Source: Phycisphaeraceae bacterium (GTDB lineage: Bacteria > Planctomycetota > Phycisphaerae > Phycisphaerales > UBA1924). From it: DNA of 7,925 nucleotides. Position 1 is the stretch's first letter. The number at the start of each line of letters is the position of its first letter. Below, one piece after another: positions 1 to 5,798 of this stretch. Under the pieces are notes generated by a model that worked only from the letters and a program-made list of their open reading frames with translations, searched no databases and was not told the DNA's origin. The stretch is from NCBI GenBank assembly GCA_009827205.1, contig WUAK01000129.1, positions 1 through 7,925 of the forward strand, read 5' to 3'. The translations under genes and the position numbers were made by a program.

Positions 1-286
1 CCATAGCGGCACCTGGCTCGACGTTTCCCACTTTCTTGATGACCTCGATCAGCACAACGGTCGCCACGCCCGCCAGCGCAGCGCCGAAAAACATGATGAA
101 CGGGCTGATCGTCGCGGTCACGAGGAACGCGATGACAAGACCGGGCAGAACGCTGTGGCTGATCGCGTCGCCCATGAGCGATTGTCTGCGGAGCACGAGC
201 AGGTTGCCGAGCAAGCCGCAGCAGATCGCGGCGAGTGAGCATGCCAGGAGCGGGAAGAGATCGGCTCCGATATCGAAGGTAATCAT
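1..286 (-). CDS. troD: Metal ABC transporter permease, second subunit (TroD/ZnuB/MntD family), 5' part only
   Basis: Inner-membrane channel subunit of a manganese/zinc-type ABC importer. Only the first 95 residues are present; the rest lies beyond the left edge. The visible part starts MITFDIGADLFPLLACS and carries the family motif around residues 33-49 (RRQSLMGDAISHSVLPG), followed by a hydrophobic helix (about 50-80). The motif nearly repeats the RKRSLVADAISHATLPG of the preceding permease, as expected for two paralogous half-channels. The ATG at 286-284 overlaps the TGA of the upstream permease (ATGA), and no good Shine-Dalgarno is visible, so translation is probably coupled. It is the last visible gene of a four-gene transport operon. 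The family is clear; the metal (Mn, Zn or Fe) cannot be told from this fragment and is inferred as Mn from the linked MntR. Confidence 0.9.
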   Translation of the reverse strand, partial: MITFDIGADLFPLLACSLAAICCGLLGNLLVLRRQSLMGDAISHSVLPGLVIAFLVTATISPFIMFFGAALAGVATVVLIEVIKKVGNVEPGAAM

Positions 287-1662
287 GATGCGCCCACTTC
301 GATGCCGTGCATCGTGAGCTTGTGCTCGAGCTCTGCCACAAGTTCGGGCGTCAGCACGTGCTCGACCTGATCGACCGACCAATCAACATGGCTCGGCGCG
401 ATGTCCGCGTAGCTGACGAGGTACTGCTCCCAGAGTTTGTGGTTCCGACTGACCTGTGCGCCGCGCTCGAGCCCCGCCGGTGTGAGCCGCCAGCCTTCTG
501 TCGTGACCGAGGCGAGGTATCCCTTGCGGTTAAGTGTGAGCTTCAGTAAAGGCAGCGTCCACAGAGGCCAGGCGCGGAGCCTGGCGAGCCCCCTGACCTG
601 ATCAACGGGGATCGGTCGGCCTTGCTGCTCGTACGCGGCTTCGAGCAGATGCTCGCTGGCGATCCTCATGTTCAGTATCAGTCTGCGAACAAGCGTTGCG
701 AGTACTCCCCTCGCCGGTGCGCCGAGCATACTGATGACGAAGAGTACGCCAGCGGTCAGCACAATCACCGCGCCGGCGGGCTTGCGGGGCAGGAGCGCGG
801 ACACCGAAGAACCCAGGTAGCCACTCGATGCACCGATGAACCCGGATAGAAGCACGAGAAGCCAGAGACGATCTGTCCAGAACCGAGCAGAAACTGGCGG
901 CAGGATCAGCATCGCGACAACAAGGATCAGACCAACCGCCTGCAGCCCGGCAACAGTCACGAGAATGACGAGCGCCATCATGATCAGATCGAGCAACGAC
1001 ACCGGCCAGCCCGTCGCTCTCGCAAACGACTCGTTGAAACAGACAAGCGAGAACTCTTTAAGCAGCAGAACCACAAGCAGCATGCAAACACCCGCGATGG
1101 ATGCCATAACAATCGCATCCGCCGAGACCATCGTCGCGGCCTGTCCCATGATGAATTGGTCGAGACCCGCCGACCCGGCGGATGCGTTCTTCTGGATGTA
1201 GGTCAGCAGCACCACACCCGCACCGAAGAAAACACTGAGCACGATCCCGATCGCCGCGTCCTCGTGCAACCTTGTGAATCGAACGATCGCGTGGATACAA
1301 AGCACACCCACGATCCCGCTCAACGTTGCTCCCACGAGCAGAATAAGGATCGATCTGCCCTCGTAGCCCAGAACAACCGCAGCCAGAAACGCGATACAGA
1401 TCCCTGGTAGTGTTGCATGACTAATCGCGTCTGCGACGAGGGAACGCTTCCGCAAGAGCGCAAAGACCCCCACCACCCCTGCCGCGAGCCCGAGCAGCGT
1501 TGTGCCCAGGATCACCATGTTTGTGTTGAAGCCAGCCCTGAATGTGAGAGTCTCTAGAATCTCAGTGAGTGTGGGCAGTTCGTCCGTGACATCGGTAATC
1601 GATGCGTGCCTGTGCGGATGCAATGCGCCAAGATGAGCCGAGAACTCGGGCACGCTGCTCAT
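283..1662 (-). CDS. troC: Metal ABC transporter permease fused to a C-terminal DtxR/MntR-like domain (YtgCR-like)
   Basis: 459 residues. Residues about 45-330 form an ABC-3 family permease with many hydrophobic helices and the conserved RKRSLVADAISHATLPG block (71-87). Residues about 333-452 resemble the winged-helix plus metal-binding domain of DtxR/MntR regulators: a wing-like RLTPAGLERG (392-401), then NHKLWEQYL (H408, E412) and VDQVEH (D431, E434, H435), which align with the H77, E99, E102, H103 ligands of B. subtilis MntR (Asp replacing Glu at the E99 position). The recognition-helix region (about 364-380, WPLWTLPLLKLTLNRKG) is unusually hydrophobic, so DNA binding is uncertain. Chlamydia YtgCR has the same fusion and its repressor half is released by cleavage. 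The N-terminus has a His cluster (H10, H15, H17, H19). The ATG at 1662 overlaps the ATPase stop (ATGA). An AGGAG directly abuts it, so GTG at 1653 is an alternative start. Confidence 0.92.
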   Translation of the reverse strand: MSSVPEFSAHLGALHPHRHASITDVTDELPTLTEILETLTFRAGFNTNMVILGTTLLGLAAGVVGVFALLRKRSLVADAISHATLPGICIAFLAAVVLGYEGRSILILLVGATLSGIVGVLCIHAIVRFTRLHEDAAIGIVLSVFFGAGVVLLTYIQKNASAGSAGLDQFIMGQAATMVSADAIVMASIAGVCMLLVVLLLKEFSLVCFNESFARATGWPVSLLDLIMMALVILVTVAGLQAVGLILVVAMLILPPVSARFWTDRLWLLVLLSGFIGASSGYLGSSVSALLPRKPAGAVIVLTAGVLFVISMLGAPARGVLATLVRRLILNMRIASEHLLEAAYEQQGRPIPVDQVRGLARLRAWPLWTLPLLKLTLNRKGYLASVTTEGWRLTPAGLERGAQVSRNHKLWEQYLVSYADIAPSHVDWSVDQVEHVLTPELVAELEHKLTMHGIEVGAS

Positions 1663-2498
1663 CTCCTGCCCGACGCGGCTTGCGCGATCGCTTCGGAAGC
1701 TTCAGAGAGGAGTGTGAGCCGACCGCCGTAGGTCCGCTGGAGATTCTCCTCAGTAAACACTGTCGCAACATCCCCCGAAGCCACGACGCGCATATTGAGC
1801 AGGATCACATGGTCGAAGTACTCCCGGACTGTCTGCAGGTCGTGGTGCACGACAATGACGGTTTTGCCCGATGCGCGCAGCTCTCGCAGCACATCAACAA
1901 TCGCGCGCTCCGTCGCGGCATCGACACCCGCAAATGGTTCATCCATGAAATACAGATCTGACTCCTGCGCCAGCGCACGCGCGAGGAAGACTCTCTGCTG
2001 TTGTCCGCCCGAGAGCTGGCTGATCTGACGCTTGGCGAGCGACGCCATGCCGACGCGTTCGAGACACTCCATCGCGGCTCGCTTGTGCTTACGCGTCACC
2101 GGTCGGCACCAGCCGATCTTGCGGTACCTGCCCATGCACACCACATCGAGCGCAGAGACCGGAAAGTCCCAGTCAACGGACTCTCGCTGCGGCACATAAC
2201 CGATGCGATGCCTTGAACGTTTGTACACGTCACCCCAGAACTCAACTTGACCCGAGGCGCTCGGCACGAGCCCGAGACACGCCTTGATAAACGTGCTCTT
2301 GCCCGCACCATTTGGACCAACGATTGAAATAAGCTGCTTCGGGGGCGCGTCGTAGTCGACGTCCCAGAGCACGGGTTTTTTGTTGTAGGCGACGGTCATC
2401 GCGTGAACCGCGAGCGGGCTCTCTTTCGAGTGCTCCGGGCGCGCGGTTACACCCGTGTCCTGCCGTCGGCGAGGCCTGCTGTGCACAGCCGCGCTCAT
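1659..2498 (-). CDS. troB: Metal ABC transporter ATP-binding protein (TroB/ZnuC/MntB family)
   Basis: Cytoplasmic ATPase that drives metal import through the two permeases downstream. The 279 residues contain every element of an ABC ATPase in order: Walker A GPNGAGKST (61-69), Q-loop in YVPQRESVDWDFP (101-113, a block typical of Mn/Zn importers), signature LSGGQQQR (162-169), Walker B LYFMDEP with the catalytic Glu (182-188), D-loop, and the switch histidine in VIVVHHD (215-220). The first ~28 residues are Arg-rich and precede the usual start of the domain. An internal Met at 34 exists but lies inside the first strand of the fold, so the upstream ATG at 2498 is preferred. That ATG overlaps the TGA of the binding-protein gene by 4 bp, and the gene's own TGA overlaps the next ATG the same way. 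Function is secure; substrate is inferred from the neighbours. Confidence 0.95.
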   Translation of the reverse strand: MSAAVHSRPRRRQDTGVTARPEHSKESPLAVHAMTVAYNKKPVLWDVDYDAPPKQLISIVGPNGAGKSTFIKACLGLVPSASGQVEFWGDVYKRSRHRIGYVPQRESVDWDFPVSALDVVCMGRYRKIGWCRPVTRKHKRAAMECLERVGMASLAKRQISQLSGGQQQRVFLARALAQESDLYFMDEPFAGVDAATERAIVDVLRELRASGKTVIVVHHDLQTVREYFDHVILLNMRVVASGDVATVFTEENLQRTYGGRLTLLSEASEAIAQAASGRR

Positions 2499-3454
2499 CT
2501 GTGCGTCAACTTCCCGTTCAGCCCGTCAACGGGCGCTTCACCGCCAAGTGCGCGGGAGATCGTTGTCACGTTGTGATCGATCATCCCGATGTACGTGCCT
2601 TCATATGTGCCTTCATCGCCCATCGCGTCGCTATACAGCTCACCACCGATCACAACGTCATGACCTCTCGACTTGGCGCCGGCGATCAATGCGTTGATGT
2701 TCCGCTCTGACACGGTCGACTCGACGAACACCGCGCCGATCTCGCGTTCAACGAGAAGATCAACGAGCTTCTCGATGTCCCGCACACCAGCCTCGGATTC
2801 GGTCGAGATGCCCTGGATGCCGACGACTTCGTACCCAAAGCACCGACCAAAGTAGTTGAACGCGTCGTGCGCGGTCACGAGCACGCGTTGCTGCTCGGGT
2901 ACACTCTTGAGCACACTTTTGGCGTAGTCGTTCAGGCTTTCGAGATCTTTGCTATACCTTTCATAGTTGTTCTCATAGGCGACTTCGCCTTCGGGATCGA
3001 TCTCGATGAGTTTGTCGCGCACCGCAGCCGCGGCATGGGACCAAGCGTCTGGGTCCATCCAAACGTGCGGGTCGTAAAGACCCTCAAACTCCTCTGGCTC
3101 GAGCAGGTACCCCTCGTCGAGCAGCTCGGTGACCGCGAACACCTTCTTGCCGCTCGTGGCGGCGCTGATGAGCGCATCCGTCATCTTGCCCTCAAGCAGA
3201 AGTCCGTTGTAGAAGATGACGTCGGCCTTGCGGATCTTCATGATGTCCGAGCGCGTCGGCTTATACAGGTGCGGATCAACGCCCGAACCCATGAGACCGA
3301 TGACCTCCGCACGATCGCCCGCGATCTGCCGCACCGTGTCGGCGACCATCCCCGTTGTGGCGACGATCGTGTAGCCGGGCTCGGCCTGAGCTTCGGTATG
3401 TGGTGTCACCACCAGAAACAAGGCCGCAACGAGAGACAGGATCACGTTCCGCAT
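2495..3454 (-). CDS. troA: Manganese/zinc-type ABC transporter solute-binding protein (TroA-like)
   Basis: Exported metal receptor that hands the ion to the permease pair; 319 residues with an N-terminal signal peptide (MRN, hydrophobic core, likely cleavage after AQA at about residue 24). No lipobox Cys is seen, so it is probably a soluble periplasmic protein. Four metal ligands are readable: H62 in VDPHLYKP, H130 in YDPHVWMDP, H196 in TAHDAFNYF and D276 in GELYSDAMGD. The His-His-His-Asp set, with H196 to D276 spaced exactly as H199 to D279 in Treponema TroA, points to a TroA-type site; PsaA-like Mn receptors have Glu at the third place. The His-rich loop typical of ZnuA is absent, which favours Mn or mixed specificity. 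Start: ATG at 3454, with GGAG (3464-3461) 6 nt upstream and directly before the signal peptide. A GTG at 3484 is in frame but would lie inside the operator. First gene of the transport operon. Confidence 0.95.
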   Translation of the reverse strand: MRNVILSLVAALFLVVTPHTEAQAEPGYTIVATTGMVADTVRQIAGDRAEVIGLMGSGVDPHLYKPTRSDIMKIRKADVIFYNGLLLEGKMTDALISAATSGKKVFAVTELLDEGYLLEPEEFEGLYDPHVWMDPDAWSHAAAAVRDKLIEIDPEGEVAYENNYERYSKDLESLNDYAKSVLKSVPEQQRVLVTAHDAFNYFGRCFGYEVVGIQGISTESEAGVRDIEKLVDLLVEREIGAVFVESTVSERNINALIAGAKSRGHDVVIGGELYSDAMGDEGTYEGTYIGMIDHNVTTISRALGGEAPVDGLNGKLTHR

Positions 3455-3460
3455 GATGCA

Positions 3461-3464
3461 CTCC
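3461..3464 (-). promoter_or_regulatory. Ribosome binding site of the binding-protein gene
   Basis: GGAG on the minus strand, 6 nt before ATG 3454. It decides the start in favour of the Met that opens the signal peptide, against an in-frame GTG 30 bp upstream. Confidence 0.75.
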
Positions 3465-3474
3465 GATTCAAATT

Positions 3475-3490
3475 TGTAGCACACGCTACA
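3475..3490. promoter_or_regulatory. Candidate MntR operator, proximal copy
   Basis: Perfect inverted repeat TGTAGC-acac-GCTACA (6+4+6). It lies just downstream of the predicted start of transcription of the transport operon, about 20 bp before its ATG. The inner TAGC-N4-GCTA core is the same as that of the E. coli MntR box as recalled (CATAGC-N4-GCTATG). With a full MntR encoded next door, repression at this site is the natural reading. No binding has been shown. Confidence 0.75.
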
Positions 3491-3502
3491 CTTCTGTCGA
3501 AT

Positions 3503-3522
3503 AATGTAGCATCGACTACATT
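3503..3522. promoter_or_regulatory. Candidate MntR operator, distal copy overlapping the -10 box
   Basis: Inverted repeat AATGTAG-catcga-CTACATT (perfect 7-bp arms). Read as a 16-mer it is TGTAGC-atcg-ACTACA at 3505-3520, differing from the proximal operator in one arm base and the spacer. Its centre (3512.5) is 30 bp from that of the proximal copy (3482.5), about three helical turns, so two repressor dimers would sit on the same face. It covers the -10 hexamer and part of the promoter spacer. Confidence 0.75.
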
Positions 3523-3531
3523 TGCTGTCAA
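3503..3531 (-). promoter_or_regulatory. Sigma-70-type promoter of the metal transport operon
   Basis: On the minus strand, TTGACA (3531-3526, consensus -35) is followed after exactly 17 bp by TACATT (3508-3503, 4 of 6 to the -10 consensus). The predicted start is near 3496, giving a leader of roughly 42 nt with the SD of the binding-protein gene at its end. The operators overlap the -10 and the early leader, an arrangement expected for metal-dependent repression by MntR. Confidence 0.75.
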
Positions 3532-3562
3532 GGACCCAATACCGGCACTGCCTCTTCGGCCT

Positions 3563-3982
3563 CTAGAACCCGCCTTTATCTGCGATCTGCTTGAAACGGG
3601 CGAGCGTCTCTTTGCTGACGTGGTGCTCTATCCCCTCCGCGTCGGTCTCGGCGACCCGTCGGCTGATCCCGATCGCGAGCAGAAATCGCACCACAGTTTC
3701 GTGCCGCTGCTTGCACTGCTTCGCGAGCTTTCTGCCTTTGGCGGTCAGCTCGATCGGCTTGTAGGGCTCGGTCCTGACCAGCTCCTCGCTCTCGAGCCGC
3801 TTGATCGTTCGGATCACGGTCACATGCGAGACACCGAATCGCTCGGCGAGATCGCGGACCCGGCACGCGTCGGCAGACTCGATGATCTCCGCGACAGCCT
3901 CGACGTAGTCCTCCGCGGTCTCCGTCGAGTGGTCGTGCCTCACGCGCTGGTGGGCTCTCGCGTTCGTCGAATCTGCTGCCAT
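3563..3982 (-). CDS. mntR: MntR, manganese-responsive DtxR-family transcriptional repressor
   Basis: 139-residue cytoplasmic DNA-binding metal sensor that, with bound Mn(II), represses manganese import genes. All six ligands of the MntR dinuclear site are present: D25 and E28 (ETAEDYVEAV), H94 (KQRHETVVRF), E116, E119 and H120 (DAEGIEHHVS). Each sits exactly 17 residues later than in B. subtilis MntR (D8, E11, H77, E99, E102, H103), an ungapped match. Glu rather than Cys at position 116 separates it from Fe-type DtxR/IdeR. The winged helix is at about 38-85 (VRDLAERFGVSHVTVIRTIKR). There is no SH3-like third domain, as usual for MntR. Start: ATG 3982 with GGAG (3990-3987) 4 nt upstream; a TTG at 4000 is in frame but lies before that SD. 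It lies upstream of the transport genes on the same strand, 108 bp away, with no clear terminator between, so read-through is possible. Confidence 0.95.
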   Translation of the reverse strand: MAADSTNARAHQRVRHDHSTETAEDYVEAVAEIIESADACRVRDLAERFGVSHVTVIRTIKRLESEELVRTEPYKPIELTAKGRKLAKQCKQRHETVVRFLLAIGISRRVAETDAEGIEHHVSKETLARFKQIADKGGF

Positions 3983-4095
3983 CGTTCTCCAATCGGCCAA
4001 GCGGGAACCGAGTATACGACCCTCTCTTTGGAATCCACACCCGCGTTCTCACCAGCTGTGTCACCAGCGGTCCAGTCTCGCGGATACGCTAGGGC
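3983..4095. promoter_or_regulatory. Divergent intergenic region between mntR and the sulfotransferase-like operon
   Basis: 113 bp that must hold promoters for both directions. For mntR, TATACT on the minus strand (4016-4011) is a good -10, with no convincing -35. For the plus strand, TACGCT (4085-4090) lies 5 nt before the ATG at 4096, a TANNNT spacing known from leaderless genes, but its -35 is poor. A perfect direct repeat TCACCAGC occurs at 4049-4056 and 4061-4068 (12-bp period). No copy of the TGTAGC operator is seen here, so mntR does not appear to be self-regulated by that motif. Confidence 0.4.
3987..3990 (-). promoter_or_regulatory. Ribosome binding site of mntR
   Basis: GGAG on the minus strand, 4 nt before ATG 3982 (8 to the A counted from the first G). 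It supports this ATG over the in-frame TTG at 4000, which has no comparable SD. Confidence 0.6.
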
Positions 4096-4944
4096 ATGCT
4101 CCACGTGGGTTGGATATTCAGTCTTGTGCGCTCGGGCTCGTCCGCTGCGAGCTATGCCGCCGCGGCCCCGTGGGGGCTGCCCGTTGCCGACGAGTTGTTC
4201 GGACCCTGGGACAGAACAGGTCCGCCCCACAACATGCCGAGGCGCCAGGCCGAGCTGGTCCGCGCATTCCGCGCGGTGGGTCATGTGCTGACCGCGGAGA
4301 TCGTGGGCCTTGCGCACGACATCCTGCGCGAACTCGCCGAGCGCGACGAATCGGGCAAAGGCTGGGTCGTCTGCAAATGCCCGCACCTCATGTTCACGCC
4401 CAAGGACTTCGAGACGTGGTTCGGGAACACCGAATCGCAAGGGATCGTGCATCATCAGGCGCATCTCATCCGAAACCCGCTGCGCCGAGTCAACAGCTGC
4501 TACACCCGCGGCTGGGAGCACATGCTGAACGACCCGTACGAGCTCGGGGTCTACCGCACGTTCCTGCACCGATGGCAGAACGCAGAGACGAAGCTCCGCT
4601 TCGAGGACATGCGAAGCGACCCGGGCACGTTCTTCCGCACGCTCTACGAGGGATGGGGCCTTGAGTCATCGAGCGCCGAAATCGCAAAGGCCGAAGAGTA
4701 CCTGGCCGGCAATTACCACGATTCATCCGCCGACCGACGGACCGTTGAAGGCCAGTTCACGCCGCGAAGCGAGTCGCGTTGGGCAGCACCCGCTGAAGTG
4801 ATCGACGCGTACCTCGCCGATGACGAGATGCTCAGCTTCATGCATGAGCAGGGCTGGCCCACCTCGCGAGGCTCGTACGTGGGCTGGCTGCCAAGCCGAC
4901 TCATGCGCGCCTTCCGCGGCGGCAGGCAGGGAGCATCCGCGTGA
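4096..4944 (+). CDS. Sulfotransferase-like protein, copy 1 of 3
   Basis: 282 residues, P-loop sulfotransferase fold inferred from motifs. The first strand leads into LVRSGSS (R12-S16), the 5'-phosphosulfate loop in the RSGSS form of carbohydrate sulfotransferases. KCPH (K94-H97) sits where sulfotransferases carry the KTH catalytic His. IRNPLRRVNS has R126 and S134 eight apart, as in the 3'-phosphate motif (R130/S138 of human SULT1). LRFEDMRSDPGTFF (167-180) matches the usual ED..DP helix. The expected reaction is transfer of sulfate from PAPS to an unknown acceptor in the cytoplasm; there is no signal peptide. Family-specific blocks are VADELFGPWDRT (30-41) and GNYHDSS (205-211). It has about 7 extra residues (about 110-122) before RNP that the other copies lack. 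ATG 4096 is the earliest possible start, as TAG lies two codons upstream; no clear SD. Its stop overlaps the next start (GTGA). Confidence 0.85.
   Translation: MLHVGWIFSLVRSGSSAASYAAAAPWGLPVADELFGPWDRTGPPHNMPRRQAELVRAFRAVGHVLTAEIVGLAHDILRELAERDESGKGWVVCKCPHLMFTPKDFETWFGNTESQGIVHHQAHLIRNPLRRVNSCYTRGWEHMLNDPYELGVYRTFLHRWQNAETKLRFEDMRSDPGTFFRTLYEGWGLESSSAEIAKAEEYLAGNYHDSSADRRTVEGQFTPRSESRWAAPAEVIDAYLADDEMLSFMHEQGWPTSRGSYVGWLPSRLMRAFRGGRQGASA
4928..4933 (+). promoter_or_regulatory. Ribosome binding site deciding the GTG start of copy 2
   Basis: AGGGAG 7 nt before GTG 4941, inside the last codons of copy 1. It supports initiation at the GTG that overlaps the TGA of copy 1. Confidence 0.7.
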
Positions 4945-5798
4945 GCCGACCGGGCACACTCAGTGTCGGCTGGGTCTTTTCGCTCGCGCGATCGGGGTCT
5001 TCGATCACCGCGTACGCATCCGCTGCGCCATGGAATCTCCCAGTCGCCGACGAGATCATGGGGCCATGGGATCGCACCGAGCCTCCCTACAGCTACCCGC
5101 CCGAGCAAGCCGAGCTTGTGCGCATGTTCAAGGCCTCGCACGCGGCGCTGACGCCCAAGGCCGCTGACCTGACTCGTTCGATTCTCCAGAAACTCGCCGA
5201 TCAGAGCGGCGCGACGCGGATCGTGAGCAAACACCCGCACCTGCGCTTCACACCCGAAGAACTCTCCGAGCGATTCCCCGAGGACCGGGGCGTCTGGATC
5301 ATCCGCAACCCGCTGCGCCGGCTCGCGAGCATCCACGCGAGGGGGTGGACCTCGATCGTGCGCCCAAACCACGACCGCGACTTCTTCCACGAGTACGCCG
5401 AGCGCTGGCTCTCACTCCCTACATCCAGCACGCTCGTGTTCGAATCACTCAAGCGCGACCCGCACGTGTACTTCGCCAAGATCTTCGACGCGTGGGGATG
5501 GAACGCGACGCTGGGCGACATCGACCGAGCCGTCGCGTACCAGCAGAGCAAGTACCACGGCAACAGCGGCGGGGTAGAACCAGAACACACTCCGGGCAAG
5601 ACCGTGAGCGACAGCGCCAAAAACGTCCCCGAGGAAGCCGTGGACCTCTACCTGTCCGACCCGTTCATGCGCGACCTGTTCAAGAGGCTCGGCTGGTCGC
5701 TCCGCGCATCGGACTACATGCCGAGTCCGCCCAGCATCGCGGTGCGTCTGCGCACGAAGCTGGCGCATCTGGCCTCGGAAGACGCGGAGCAGGCGTGA
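4941..5798 (+). CDS. Sulfotransferase-like protein, copy 2 of 3
   Basis: 285 residues, paralogous to the genes on both sides along its whole length. Motifs: LARSGSS (R17-S21), VADEIMGPWDRT (35-46), YSYPPEQAELVR (50-61), KHPH (K97-H100), IRNPLRRLAS (R122, S130), LVFESLKRDPHVYF (165-178), and KYHGNS (204-209), where the other copies read GNYHxSS. The predicted role is PAPS-dependent sulfation in the cytoplasm; acceptor unknown. The set of 5'- and 3'-phosphate motifs argues for a sulfotransferase, and the lack of a P-loop Lys argues against a kinase. GTG 4941 is used, supported by AGGGAG and by the match of its N-terminus to the other copies. The C-terminal tail of about 25 residues (after GW at 251-252) is basic and resembles that of copy 1 only in general character. 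The stop overlaps the GTG of copy 3, so the three are probably translated in a coupled way. Confidence 0.85.
   Translation: MSRPGTLSVGWVFSLARSGSSITAYASAAPWNLPVADEIMGPWDRTEPPYSYPPEQAELVRMFKASHAALTPKAADLTRSILQKLADQSGATRIVSKHPHLRFTPEELSERFPEDRGVWIIRNPLRRLASIHARGWTSIVRPNHDRDFFHEYAERWLSLPTSSTLVFESLKRDPHVYFAKIFDAWGWNATLGDIDRAVAYQQSKYHGNSGGVEPEHTPGKTVSDSAKNVPEEAVDLYLSDPFMRDLFKRLGWSLRASDYMPSPPSIAVRLRTKLAHLASEDAEQA
5786..5789 (+). promoter_or_regulatory. Ribosome binding site deciding the GTG start of copy 3
   Basis: GGAG 5 nt before GTG 5795. The reading frame of copy 3 is open for another 450 bp upstream, but that stretch is out of frame with copy 2 and gives no family sequence. The SD and the N-terminal match fix the start here. 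Confidence 0.7.

Noticed and set aside
3455..3484. GTG start at 3484 for the binding protein
   Set aside because: It would place non-hydrophobic residues ahead of the signal peptide and put coding sequence in the operator; the ATG at 3454 has a good SD.
3532..3562. Possible terminator between mntR and the transport operon
   Set aside because: Only a 4-bp GGCA/TGCC match with a 1-nt gap and no T run; it cannot form a stable hairpin.
2867..4291. A 474-codon open frame on the plus strand
   Set aside because: It runs antisense through troA and mntR, across the promoter-operator region and into copy 1. Its translation has no family motif, and the opposite strand encodes proteins with complete motif sets. 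Typical antisense openness of GC-rich DNA.
3940..4569. Long minus-strand open frames opposite the three sulfotransferase-like genes (also 4713-5390, 5445-5945, 6056-6460)
   Set aside because: They recur at matching positions because the sense genes are paralogues. Their translations mirror the sense motifs and lack recognisable domains or SDs.
5345..5794. Upstream extension of copy 3 to a 410-residue protein
   Set aside because: The 150 extra codons are out of frame with copy 2, are Arg/Pro-rich shadow sequence, and the SD plus the N-terminal match fix the start at GTG 5795.
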